A stretch of DNA of 9,646 nt from SAR202 cluster bacterium (GCA_009392675.1 VFFY01000240.1:1-9646); one strand, 5' to 3'. Numbered from the stretch's first letter, positions 1-6,718 are shown. Notes: generated from the sequence alone by a model not told the origin. Translations and numbers: made by a program.

Positions 1-180
1 ATGACCTCTTCGAATCATGGTATTGCAAGCAAACGGGACGAATATGTCGCCCAGACACCTCTGCGAAGGACGGGGGAATCGATTGAAGTAGCCTATGGCG
101 TTCTATTCCTAGCCTCTGACGAAGCTTCCTTTGTGACGGGAACTGAACTCGTTATCGATGGTGGTTACATAGCTCAATAA
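1..180 (+). CDS. Short-chain dehydrogenase/reductase, C-terminal fragment (5' end outside window)
   Basis: An open frame runs from the first base to a TAA at 178-180 and encodes 59 residues. It ends in the classic C-terminal signature of classical SDR oxidoreductases: a TPLRRTGE segment, then a helix leading to VLFLASDEASFVTG, then the closing strand ELVIDGGY. In this family the segment follows the substrate-binding loop and helps form the tetramer interface; the Rossmann NAD(P) site and the Tyr-x-x-x-Lys catalytic pair would lie upstream of the window. The window happens to begin with ATG, but SDRs are about 250 residues long, so this is almost certainly the tail of a longer gene and not a small protein. 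It lies 64 bp upstream of the aldolase gene on the same strand, which suggests a shared catabolic role. The substrate cannot be judged from this piece. Confidence 0.88.
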   Translation: MTSSNHGIASKRDEYVAQTPLRRTGESIEVAYGVLFLASDEASFVTGTELVIDGGYIAQ

Positions 181-189
181 TCCCAAAAA

Positions 190-217
190 TTGCGTTCTGC
201 ATAGCTTCGATTAGAAT
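190..217 (+). promoter_or_regulatory. Possible sigma-70-type promoter before the aldolase gene
   Basis: TTGCGT (190-195) and TAGAAT (212-217) are separated by 16 bp. The -10 box matches the consensus in five of six positions, but the -35 box matches weakly. Transcription would begin around 224 and leave a short leader carrying the GGAGGA ribosome binding site at 233-238. The gene could equally be co-transcribed with the upstream SDR. Confidence 0.3.
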
Positions 218-244
218 ATTCACAAATGAGACGGAGGACAAAAC

Positions 245-1138
245 ATGACCAGAATTAACAAATGCATAGAACTCATTGAACAGAATCAAGCGATTTTCGC
301 TGTTTCCGCCCCCGAATTGACTTACGAGTGCGGAAAAGAAATGTCACAGACCTGGGCAGATCTTATCCAATTTGATTTTGAACATCATCCTTTTGATACA
401 GTTGGGTTAAGTAAATTTATGAAAGGGTTGAAGGATGGCGGGCCAACTCCAAGCGGACATCTCACTCCAACAGTCATAACAACCGTCCCATCAAATTGTA
501 TGACTCCCGAAGAAGTGATCTACAACGCGTGGCAAATCAGGCATGTATTATCTACGGGCGTGCATGGTATTTTGCATACCCACACCAGAAGGGCTGATGC
601 TGTCGCAACATTTGTGGCCGCTTCTCGATATGTCTTCCAAACGATAGGAAGAGATCAAGGTATCCCTGAAGGTTTACGGGGTGGTGGCGGCCAGAAAGAA
701 CCGGCTGCAATATGGGGTATGGACCCGACAGATTACATGTGGAAGGCTGACCCATGGCCCTTGAATCCAAATGGTGAACTCCTATTGGGTCTAAAAATTG
801 AAGATAGATTTTGCTTACCAGACGTAGACAATATTGCCGCAGTACCGGGTATTTCATTTGCTGAATGGGGACCTGGTGATATGGGCATGTCTCATGGGGA
901 TCCAGCCCTTCATGACCCTCCATACACTCAAGAAATGGACGACGCCAGGAATCTCGTAAAGAGCGCATGTGACAAATCCGGGTTGGCTTTCCTGTGTAGT
1001 TGGCAAGATGAAAATCTCACGATTGAAGAAAGGGCAAGACATGCCCTCCACGAAATAGGAGCCAGGATTTTACATGTCCCTGACGGGGCAATAGCGGATA
1101 AATTGCGGAAAGAAATGGGCCGCAAAATGCCCTGGTAA
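245..1138 (+). CDS. HpcH/HpaI-family aldolase / citrate lyase-like protein
   Basis: This 297-residue protein looks like a class II pyruvate-type aldolase of the HpcH/HpaI family. These are TIM-barrel enzymes that cleave or form 2-keto-4-hydroxy acids with a divalent metal. Visible family features are the FEHHP motif (residues 45-49), whose His47 aligns with the catalytic His of HpaI, the metal-binding Glu186 in LKIED, and the metal-binding Asp212 in WGPGDMG. It is longer than the usual 250-265 residues because of a Gly-rich and aromatic insertion at about 135-180. The Arg that normally precedes the VP segment and binds the pyruvate carboxylate is not seen; a Thr (about residue 80) stands there. 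The ATG start has a strong GGAGGA six bases upstream. It follows an SDR gene and precedes an alpha/beta hydrolase, with a terminator directly after it. The fold call is fairly secure; the substrate is unknown, and a lyase acting on a different acid is possible. Confidence 0.82.
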   Translation: MTRINKCIELIEQNQAIFAVSAPELTYECGKEMSQTWADLIQFDFEHHPFDTVGLSKFMKGLKDGGPTPSGHLTPTVITTVPSNCMTPEEVIYNAWQIRHVLSTGVHGILHTHTRRADAVATFVAASRYVFQTIGRDQGIPEGLRGGGGQKEPAAIWGMDPTDYMWKADPWPLNPNGELLLGLKIEDRFCLPDVDNIAAVPGISFAEWGPGDMGMSHGDPALHDPPYTQEMDDARNLVKSACDKSGLAFLCSWQDENLTIEERARHALHEIGARILHVPDGAIADKLRKEMGRKMPW

Positions 1139-1159
1139 ACCTTACGCACAGTCTAAATC

Positions 1160-1190
1160 GAGACCGCGGCTAAGACTGCGGTCTCTTTTT
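1160..1190 (+). terminator. Intrinsic terminator after the aldolase gene
   Basis: A perfect 8-bp inverted repeat, GAGACCGC (1160-1167) and GCGGTCTC (1178-1185), encloses a 10-base loop and is followed at once by five T residues (1186-1190). This is a textbook Rho-independent terminator 21 bp after the aldolase stop codon. It lies only 18 bp before the hydrolase start codon. AGTCT at 1150-1154 can also pair with AGACT at 1173-1177 in the loop, so an alternative fold exists. Confidence 0.85.
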
Positions 1191-1195
1191 GTTCA

Positions 1196-1200
1196 AAGGA
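1196..1200 (+). promoter_or_regulatory. Ribosome binding site fixing a TTG start
   Basis: AAGGA lies eight bases before the TTG codon at 1209. No in-frame ATG is close by, so this site decides the start of the alpha/beta hydrolase. It sits just after the T-run of the preceding terminator. Confidence 0.65.
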
Positions 1201-1208
1201 TTTTATTT

Positions 1209-2081
1209 TTGAAAGACCCGAAGACGATAGAAATACCCATAAGAAATTATCAGAATACTGTCTACGAGTGGAAAGGAAATAGCCCAACCCTAGTGTTCTG
1301 CCATGCCACAGGTTTTCATGGTCGCATATGGGATCGTGTTATTGAAAAACTTGAGGGATACCACTGTATATCCATCGATCTCAGGGGGCACGGTAAAAGT
1401 ACAAACACAGAACCCCCATATCCTTGGGATTCCTTTGTTCCTGACGTGATGGAGATAATTAACACTTTAAAATTATCAAATGTTGTAGGTATAGGTCACT
1501 CTATGGGGGGACACGTAATAACATCTGTGGCCACAAAAATGAATGCTGTAGTGAAGGGACTGGTTCTTTGTGATCCAAGTTTATTTGTAGACCACAGGTA
1601 CGGCAAAAAAAAGCCAAATGTTGACCCAGACTATTCACATCCTGTTTCAAAAAGAAGAAATAAATGGGAAAACCCTTCCGAAATGTACGACCGTCTCATA
1701 CAACACAAAAATTTTGCCTCTTGGGAGCCCGCTGTATTAAAGGATTACTGTATCCATGGGCTAGAAAAACAGGACGATTCTTACATACTCTCATGTCCAC
1801 CGGTAGCCGAAGCTGCCATGTACGGCGCCTATATTGACCCCAAGGTGTTACAAGACTTGAGGGCCTATGAAAATCCCGTTTCAATTTTGTTAGCTAGGGC
1901 CATGAAAGCAAACGAAAGCTTCGATGATTTTGGCCCATCCATCACAAGAAATGACCTAGGGGACATGTTCCCAGACGCTGTAGTACAAAGGTATTCTAAG
2001 CACTCGCATTTTCTGCCGATGGAAAACACAAAATTGGTGGCCGACGCGATAGTACAACATTGTGAGACACTGAATAAATAA
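1209..2081 (+). CDS. Alpha/beta hydrolase
   Basis: This 290-residue alpha/beta-hydrolase-fold protein has a TTG start supported by AAGGA eight bases upstream. In order it shows the oxyanion-hole segment HATGFHGRIW (32-41), the DLRGHGKS strand-turn (58-64), the nucleophile elbow GHSMGG with Ser98 (96-101), and a C-terminal KHSHFLPME segment whose His267 is the likely catalytic base. The acid is probably an Asp or Glu after the sixth strand, but I could not fix it: candidates are Asp122 and residues 236-240. A cap of about 100 residues (125-225) separates the core halves. The family covers esterases, C-C bond hydrolases and lactonases. Its place between an aldolase and a MaoC-like protein suggests hydrolysis of an ester, lactone or ring-cleavage product in one catabolic route, but the sequence does not tell which. 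There is no signal peptide, so it is probably cytoplasmic. It starts just after a terminator, so its expression depends on read-through or on a promoter inside the upstream gene. Confidence 0.87.
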   Translation: MKDPKTIEIPIRNYQNTVYEWKGNSPTLVFCHATGFHGRIWDRVIEKLEGYHCISIDLRGHGKSTNTEPPYPWDSFVPDVMEIINTLKLSNVVGIGHSMGGHVITSVATKMNAVVKGLVLCDPSLFVDHRYGKKKPNVDPDYSHPVSKRRNKWENPSEMYDRLIQHKNFASWEPAVLKDYCIHGLEKQDDSYILSCPPVAEAAMYGAYIDPKVLQDLRAYENPVSILLARAMKANESFDDFGPSITRNDLGDMFPDAVVQRYSKHSHFLPMENTKLVADAIVQHCETLNK

Positions 2082-2151
2082 AAGACAAAGCAGATATATG
2101 TAAAGTATCCTACAAACTCAATCTGAACCAGTTAAATTACGAGGTGAAGAA

Positions 2152-3000
2152 ATGGCATCAAGAATCATTGAAAATAAAGTCACTGCTTACCTGGGGCATG
2201 AAGATAGCCCGGATATTTCTAATCCGATACATTCCTCAGAGGTCGCAAAGGCATATGGTTTCCCAGGAGCCCTTGTTGGTGGGGTGACTGTTTGGGGCTG
2301 GGCTACTGACACTATTCTCGAGGCTTTGGGGGAAGACTGGCTGAAGGTTGGCTGGTCAGAATTTTCTTTCCGGCAACCTACAATACCCGGTGACGAAATG
2401 CTCATAAGGGCAACTGAAGATAGTGCATCAGATTCCTGGTCTATCGAAATGATTAACCAAGACGATGTCATATGTGTGGTCGGAAAAGTTGGTTTGGGAA
2501 AATCAGAGTGGTCCAGTGAGTTTGTTCGCTCTACATCGTTAAATCCAACTGGAGATGAACAAACAAAAAAATCTTTGACCCTGGAAACTGCCGAGATTGG
2601 ATACGATTGGGCTGGAATGAAAGTCGATTTCACTGAGACTCTTGCAAACGAATTCACTACGGAGAAACAACGAACAGACAATCCTTTGTTTGTCGGGGCT
2701 AATCCAATCGCTCACCCATCGTGGACCGCAGGATGGGCCGAACAGCTAATGAGACATAATTACGACATTCCGAGTTCAATGCACACTAGAAGCAGAATAC
2801 AGCATCTTAATGTTGTACCTACGGGAACTCAGGTGTTTGGCGGTGCCCACATGGTTGCTGCATATGAGAGAAAGGCCCATCATTTTGTTAACTTTGATGT
2901 GCTTTTGCAGGATCAAAACGGGACAGATATAGCCCAACTGAGACATTGGACCATATTTAAAATCGCTACCCCTGAAGAAAGAGAAAACGCAATAAGTTAG
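2152..3000 (+). CDS. MaoC-like double-hotdog dehydratase/thioesterase-fold protein
   Basis: The 282-residue product reads as two consecutive hotdog domains. The first (about 1-125) carries a MaoC-like segment D21-I-S-N-P-I-H27, followed by AYGFPGALVGG and a later FSFRQPTIPGDEM strand. The second (about 150-275) has NPIAHPSW around His188, IQHLNVVPTGTQV, and the final strands near FVNFDVLLQDQNG and LRHWTIFK. MaoC-type proteins usually hydrate or dehydrate enoyl thioesters using an Asp and a His. Here the Asp lies six residues before the His, whereas the R-hydratase motif has five, so activity is uncertain. The ATG start follows GAGGTGA (2141-2147). The gene sits 70 bp after the hydrolase and probably belongs to the same unit. 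Its stop codon is 5 bp from that of the opposing gene. Alternatives are a non-catalytic binding protein or a specialised dehydratase. Confidence 0.68.
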   Translation: MASRIIENKVTAYLGHEDSPDISNPIHSSEVAKAYGFPGALVGGVTVWGWATDTILEALGEDWLKVGWSEFSFRQPTIPGDEMLIRATEDSASDSWSIEMINQDDVICVVGKVGLGKSEWSSEFVRSTSLNPTGDEQTKKSLTLETAEIGYDWAGMKVDFTETLANEFTTEKQRTDNPLFVGANPIAHPSWTAGWAEQLMRHNYDIPSSMHTRSRIQHLNVVPTGTQVFGGAHMVAAYERKAHHFVNFDVLLQDQNGTDIAQLRHWTIFKIATPEERENAIS

Positions 3001-3005
3001 GTTGA

Positions 3006-3812
3006 TTACTCAGTCTTCCCGGTGAAAATAGGGGGACGTTTTTCTATGAATGCTTTTCTAGCTTCCTGCCCGTCCAAACTACCCAATGATTTGCCGATGT
3101 TGAGCAGTTCATAGTGAAGTTGTTTTTCAACATCGATCCGATTTGCCGCCCTGAGCACCCTTTTTGTCGTCCTTGCCGTAATCGGAGATAAATTAGTCAG
3201 GGAGTCCAGGTAGTTATTGAATTCCTGCTCAAACAATTCATCAGAAACGACTCGACTAACCATCCCCAACTCCATAGCTTCCTCACCTGTGACGGTTCTA
3301 TTTTCAAGGAGGAATTTCATGGCTTGCTCATAGCCTATCGCCTGGGATAATGTCATTGACAGGCCGCCGTCAGGGGACCCGCCAATTCGAGGATATCCTG
3401 CCAAGAGACGAGCGGAAGTAGCCATTATACGAATATCAGTGGCCATAGCTAAGGCTAACCCTGCCCCAACCGCAACGCCGTTGATCCCACCGACAACCGG
3501 TTTGTCGCACTCCTCTCTTAAAGTAAGATAAAACCGGCTAACCCAGCCAAGATCATCTAAATATCTATCTTGGTCTGACATTGGTATAAATTTTTCTTGA
3601 TCTCCCTCAGGAGTTAGGTCCAAGCCTGCGCAAAAAGCATCTCCTACACCGGTCAATCCAATGATCCACACATTCTCTTCCTGTGCAGCGCCTCTGATTG
3701 CTTCTATTACCCCCCAAGCGAGTTCTAAGGAAGCAGCATTCTTTTTGCCCGGCCTATTCATTCTGATTACCCGAACGTGGTCTCTGTCATAAATTTGAAC
3801 CAGATCAGTCAT
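3006..3812 (-). CDS. Enoyl-CoA hydratase/isomerase (crotonase) family protein
   Basis: This 268-residue crotonase-superfamily enzyme acts on acyl-CoA thioesters. The N-terminal VIRMNRP strand (15-21), the oxyanion-hole segments AFCAGLDL (59-66) and GVAVGAGLALA (112-122), and the C-terminal LENRTVTGEEAMELGMVSRV region (169-188) are all typical. The two catalytic Glu positions of true enoyl-CoA hydratases are occupied by Arg142 and Asp148 (YPRIGGSPDGG). This points to an isomerase, dehalogenase-like or other crotonase reaction and not to simple hydration; PaaG-type isomerases also use an Asp near this position. I chose the ATG at 3810-3812 because GGAGA lies seven bases upstream; the frame could extend ten codons to a TTG with no good ribosome site. 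It follows the unknown gene by 71 bp and may share its transcript. The fold is certain and the exact reaction is not. Confidence 0.88.
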   Translation of the reverse strand: MTDLVQIYDRDHVRVIRMNRPGKKNAASLELAWGVIEAIRGAAQEENVWIIGLTGVGDAFCAGLDLTPEGDQEKFIPMSDQDRYLDDLGWVSRFYLTLREECDKPVVGGINGVAVGAGLALAMATDIRIMATSARLLAGYPRIGGSPDGGLSMTLSQAIGYEQAMKFLLENRTVTGEEAMELGMVSRVVSDELFEQEFNNYLDSLTNLSPITARTTKRVLRAANRIDVEKQLHYELLNIGKSLGSLDGQEARKAFIEKRPPIFTGKTE

Positions 3813-3819
3813 TGGAACG

Positions 3820-3824
3820 TCTCC
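3820..3824 (-). promoter_or_regulatory. Ribosome binding site choosing the ATG start of the crotonase gene
   Basis: On the minus strand GGAGA precedes the ATG at 3810-3812 by seven bases. The longer in-frame alternative, TTG at 3840-3842, has no comparable site, so the shorter start is preferred. Confidence 0.6.
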
Positions 3825-3883
3825 GTTGAAGTAATTTATCAATGGCTGGCTTTTAGAACAAAAATATTTTAACCGGTGGATTA

Positions 3884-4630
3884 TTAGTCACCTAAGGATT
3901 TTATTTGTTCTTCCACTCTGCCTAAATCTTCGTATTCTTCTAAACTTAGGTGGTAACACCTTTTTAGATACAAATCGGCAATGCCGGAGGCCCTTACTCC
4001 TTCTTTACATGCCCATTCGATCAAAATCGGCAACTGGAAAATTTCAGAGAAGTAAGTAGAGATAGCATTTAGGTCCGCCTCCGTCTCAACAACGAGAGAT
4101 TCTTCATCAGATTCAAGGGCGTATCGCATTCGGCCAACAAGTTTTGTTAATTCACTCAATCGATCAGGTTCACTCATCATAGAGTAAACAATATCATTCA
4201 CCTGGAAATTTGATTTTTCGGAAATTGCTGTGTGTTGGTCATTAACACTGACATCTGAGCCATCTTCGTATAGTTCCAAATAAGCCTGAACCACATCATT
4301 TACTTTCATCATAGCTGATGTCACATCCGAGGCGGTGTATTCCCCACCAAATATCAAATCGTCATGCCTCGTCTCTGCTAGGTTTTTCAAAAACTCAACG
4401 TCTTCCACCTCTTCAGGAGCGGGAGGAAAAGCAAAAGCCGACATGTCACCAGGTCCAATTTCACCTACCTGATTCATCAAAAATGGTGGAACATACTTGC
4501 TTACATCTACAGTGATTGGAAGAAGGACTATATAGGAGGCAAAGCAAGATCCCGTGGACACATCATTGAAATAAACCAGTGCGTGCCCCTTTGGGACGTC
4601 AGACTTTCCCAGCTCAAATTGCAAATCCAT
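3884..4630 (-). CDS. Conserved protein of unknown function, 248 residues
   Basis: I do not recognise a named domain. The wording of the N-terminus (KGHALVYFNDVSTG, residues 14-27, then a hydrophobic strand YIVLLPITVDVSKYVPPFL, 33-51) resembles hypothetical proteins I associate with marine Dehalococcoidia; this is recall only. After a Pro-rich linker (69-73, FPPAPEE) comes an acidic, mostly helical half. Its segments are DDLIFGGEYTASDVTSAM (90-107), an amphipathic helix with SELTKLVGRMRYALES (159-174), and a C-terminal LSLEEYEDLGRVEEQI stretch (228-243). There is no signal peptide and no convincing transmembrane helix, so it is probably cytoplasmic. The ATG at 4628-4630 is the first in frame; an AGGGA element lies about 13 bases upstream, which is a loose spacing. 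It is transcribed away from the dihydroorotate dehydrogenase and toward the crotonase gene. No function is proposed. Confidence 0.8.
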   Translation of the reverse strand: MDLQFELGKSDVPKGHALVYFNDVSTGSCFASYIVLLPITVDVSKYVPPFLMNQVGEIGPGDMSAFAFPPAPEEVEDVEFLKNLAETRHDDLIFGGEYTASDVTSAMMKVNDVVQAYLELYEDGSDVSVNDQHTAISEKSNFQVNDIVYSMMSEPDRLSELTKLVGRMRYALESDEESLVVETEADLNAISTYFSEIFQLPILIEWACKEGVRASGIADLYLKRCYHLSLEEYEDLGRVEEQIKSLGD

Positions 4631-4686
4631 ATCTATTGAAAATTCCCTTTATCTAACCGTTCACTCATATAGCCACCACCCCGACC

Positions 4687-4692
4687 ATTATA
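4687..4692 (-). promoter_or_regulatory. Possible -10 element for the unknown gene
   Basis: The minus strand reads TATAAT here, 56 bp upstream of the ATG at 4630, in an A+T-rich divergent intergenic region. No good -35 box stands at 16-18 bp, so the call rests on the -10 match alone. Confidence 0.35.
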
Positions 4693-4739
4693 TGCCAAAT
4701 AAGACTCAACCTATATAAATAATCTTGTCACATTTTCAA

Positions 4740-4745
4740 TATAAT
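4740..4745 (+). promoter_or_regulatory. Possible -10 element for the dihydroorotate dehydrogenase gene
   Basis: A perfect TATAAT lies 33 bp before the ATG at 4779, which would give a leader of roughly 25 bases containing the GGGGA site at 4768-4772. A TTGTCA at 4725-4730 is only 9 bp away, too close to serve as its -35 box, so the promoter is incomplete by consensus standards. Confidence 0.4.
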
Positions 4746-4778
4746 AGAGTCTGTAACTGACAACCTTGGGGACATCAT

Positions 4779-5795
4779 ATGCAGCTGTATAAGAATTTAA
4801 TGAGACCGCTTCTATTCACTTTGGAGCCAGAAACGGCTTGGCACTTATCGGACCTTGGTCTCTCCCAAACCTGGTTTTGGAAAATTATGGGCAGGGGTTT
4901 TCAACATCACAACGAATTTTTAGGAGCAACGGTGGCGGGTATTCCTATAAAAAACCCCGTTGGCTTGGCGGCAGGGTATGATAAAAACTGCAGATTCCTA
5001 CCCTCCCTCCAAGAGCTTGGTTTTGGATATGTCATGGGTGGCACAATAACCAAAGACCCGAGGCCAGGTAATCCCAAACCGAGGGTTATTAGACTCAAAG
5101 ATCAATCAGCATTGATCAATGCCTTAGGTTTCCCTGGAGATGGCCTTGAAAAAGTATTATCAGAAATATCCGAAATGGCCTCCGTCCCCAAAAAATCAGT
5201 CCGTATTATGAGTGTTTCGGGAACAGATATTCCTGACATTGCTGAATGTCATCAACAACTGGAACCTTTTTGTGATGCGATAGAATTGAACATAAGTTCA
5301 CCAAATACTAAAGGTCTAAGGATTTTTCAAGAGCCAGCTAAACTTAGATCACTGTTAGCTGAGATAAATCAAAGTAGATCCAAACCTATTCTTGTAAAAA
5401 TGCCTCCCTTTAAATTAGAAAATGGTGATGATGAAAAAACCCTGAATTTGGGGCGTATTTGCCTTGAGGAAAAGGTGGAATCCCTGACCGTATCCAATAC
5501 GATACCAATACAGCATGATGGGCTTGCTGTGGGGCAAGGAGGGCTTAGTGGAAGTCCTTTATTTGAAAACACTATAGCGATGGTTGAAACTTACCAAGCA
5601 GAATTCGGGGATAAGATAGAAATTAATGCCTGTGGGGGAATTTCAAACGGATATCAAGCCTACGAGGCCTTAAAATCAGGAGCCAGTTCGATCCAGATCC
5701 TCACTTCACTTATCTATGAAGGACCCAGGGTAGTGCAAAGCATCAATAAGGAGCTATCTGAACTTTTTACAAATAGAGGTGATCCAAGAAATTAG
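4779..5795 (+). CDS. pyrD: Dihydroorotate dehydrogenase, class 2-like (quinone-dependent)
   Basis: The 338-residue protein matches class 2 PyrD, the FMN enzyme that oxidises dihydroorotate to orotate in pyrimidine synthesis and passes electrons to membrane quinones. The N-terminal YKNLMRPLLFTLEPETAWHL helices (4-23) correspond to the membrane-associating domain that only class 2 has. Visible active-site residues are Lys69 (AAGYDKN), Asn114 (INALGF), the NISSPNT motif (171-177) with Ser174 as the class 2 catalytic base, Lys207 (VKMPP) and Asn240-Thr241 (SNT). The FMN-phosphate loops GGLSG (254-258), CGGIS (285-289) and the IYEGP region (312-316) are also present. The usual G-x-N-x-G-x-N segment is replaced by IMSVSGT (143-149), an unusual change near the flavin. 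The ATG start has GGGGA six bases upstream. No other pyr gene is adjacent. The gene overlaps the opposing kinase gene by 4 bp at its 3' end. A divergent paralogue with another substrate is a less likely alternative. Confidence 0.9.
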   Translation: MQLYKNLMRPLLFTLEPETAWHLSDLGLSQTWFWKIMGRGFQHHNEFLGATVAGIPIKNPVGLAAGYDKNCRFLPSLQELGFGYVMGGTITKDPRPGNPKPRVIRLKDQSALINALGFPGDGLEKVLSEISEMASVPKKSVRIMSVSGTDIPDIAECHQQLEPFCDAIELNISSPNTKGLRIFQEPAKLRSLLAEINQSRSKPILVKMPPFKLENGDDEKTLNLGRICLEEKVESLTVSNTIPIQHDGLAVGQGGLSGSPLFENTIAMVETYQAEFGDKIEINACGGISNGYQAYEALKSGASSIQILTSLIYEGPRVVQSINKELSELFTNRGDPRN

Positions 5796-6718
5796 TTACT
5801 TTTGCCGATCAACGAGTCTACCTCTGTCCTGAAGGGCATCGAAATCTGAGCGCCTTTCTTACTTGTTGCAAGGGCCCCAGCTGCGGAACCCAACTCAGCC
5901 GCTTCATTAAGAGTTAAACCTTCAGATATCGCGACAGCCAAACCTGCGGTAAACGCATCTCCTGCAGCTACAGAGTCAACACTTATCACAGTGGAACTAG
6001 GTATGTGTATCAATTCGTGTCCTGATAAAAAAAAGAGCCCTTCACGGCCCATGGTGATAATGCACATCGCCTCAGTAAGATCCTTCATTTTCAATAAGGC
6101 TGTATGAACAGATTTCACATCGTTTAATTCACAATTTGTGAGTAACCCAGCTTCTGTTTGGTTCGGGGTGAGAAAATCTACTTTTCTGATAAGTTCATCA
6201 ATACCCCATACATATGGCGCCGGATCCCAAATTACTGGAACGTTATTACCTTGTGCTATATTCGCCGCCTCTAGGTTAACTTCAAGGGGCACTTCGTTTT
6301 GAAGCAGCAAACAGCTCGCTCCGACTATACAGTCCTGAAGGGAATCGAGCTCCACTTGGCCACAACTCATATTGGCACCAGATGAAACAACAATTGTATT
6401 TTCAGACTTTGAATCTACAGTTATCAAGGCTATACCTGTACCGTGATTTACATCTTTCGTTATACGGCTGACATCCACCCTCTCAGATTTCAAGTCGGTC
6501 AACACCTGTTCTGAGAAAACATCAGCTCCCACTCTTCCGATCATCGTCACGTTTGCCCCTAATCTGGAAGCCGCAACTGCTTGATTGGCACCTTTACCAC
6601 CATTTTCAATAACAAATGAATCCGAAAAAATAGTTTGACCATCCTTAGGCAACTCTTCCACAGTAGTAACTAAATCAACATTCAGACTGCCCAATACAAC
6701 GAGATGTGAGGCAGGCAT
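5792..6718 (-). CDS. rbsK: Ribokinase-like sugar kinase (PfkB family)
   Basis: This 308-residue PfkB-family kinase most resembles ribokinase, which phosphorylates D-ribose to ribose 5-phosphate with ATP. The N-terminal GSLNVDLV (10-17) carries the sugar-binding Asn13 and Asp15. The GGKGANQAVAASRLG motif (40-54) is the first PfkB signature, the NQTEA segment (186-190) supplies the N-x-x-E metal motif, and DSVAAGDAFTAGLA (248-261) holds the anion hole and the catalytic base Asp254. Its length equals that of typical ribokinases. Expected DTTGAGD or DTTAAGD wording is DSVAAGD here, a mild change. It begins 5 bp after the HAD phosphatase stop codon on the minus strand, so the two are surely co-transcribed; no strong ribosome site precedes its ATG, consistent with translational coupling. 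No ribose transporter is nearby, so another pentose or a nucleoside-derived sugar is possible. Confidence 0.88.
   Translation of the reverse strand: MPASHLVVLGSLNVDLVTTVEELPKDGQTIFSDSFVIENGGKGANQAVAASRLGANVTMIGRVGADVFSEQVLTDLKSERVDVSRITKDVNHGTGIALITVDSKSENTIVVSSGANMSCGQVELDSLQDCIVGASCLLLQNEVPLEVNLEAANIAQGNNVPVIWDPAPYVWGIDELIRKVDFLTPNQTEAGLLTNCELNDVKSVHTALLKMKDLTEAMCIITMGREGLFFLSGHELIHIPSSTVISVDSVAAGDAFTAGLAVAISEGLTLNEAAELGSAAGALATSKKGAQISMPFRTEVDSLIGKSN

Noticed and set aside
1..180. A free-standing 59-residue small protein starting at the first ATG
   Set aside because: The sequence is the conserved C-terminus of an SDR enzyme, so the gene continues upstream of the window.
552..968. 138-codon open frame on the minus strand inside the aldolase gene
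   Set aside because: It lies opposite a gene with clear family motifs, its translation has no recognisable domain, and it has no supporting ribosome site.
2187..2681. 164-codon minus-strand open frame opposite the MaoC-like gene
   Set aside because: It is a shadow of a well-supported gene; its Ser- and Pro-rich product resembles no family.
4725..4745. TTGTCA and TATAAT as a complete promoter
   Set aside because: The spacer is only 9 bp, too short for sigma-70 recognition; only the -10 box is kept as a candidate.
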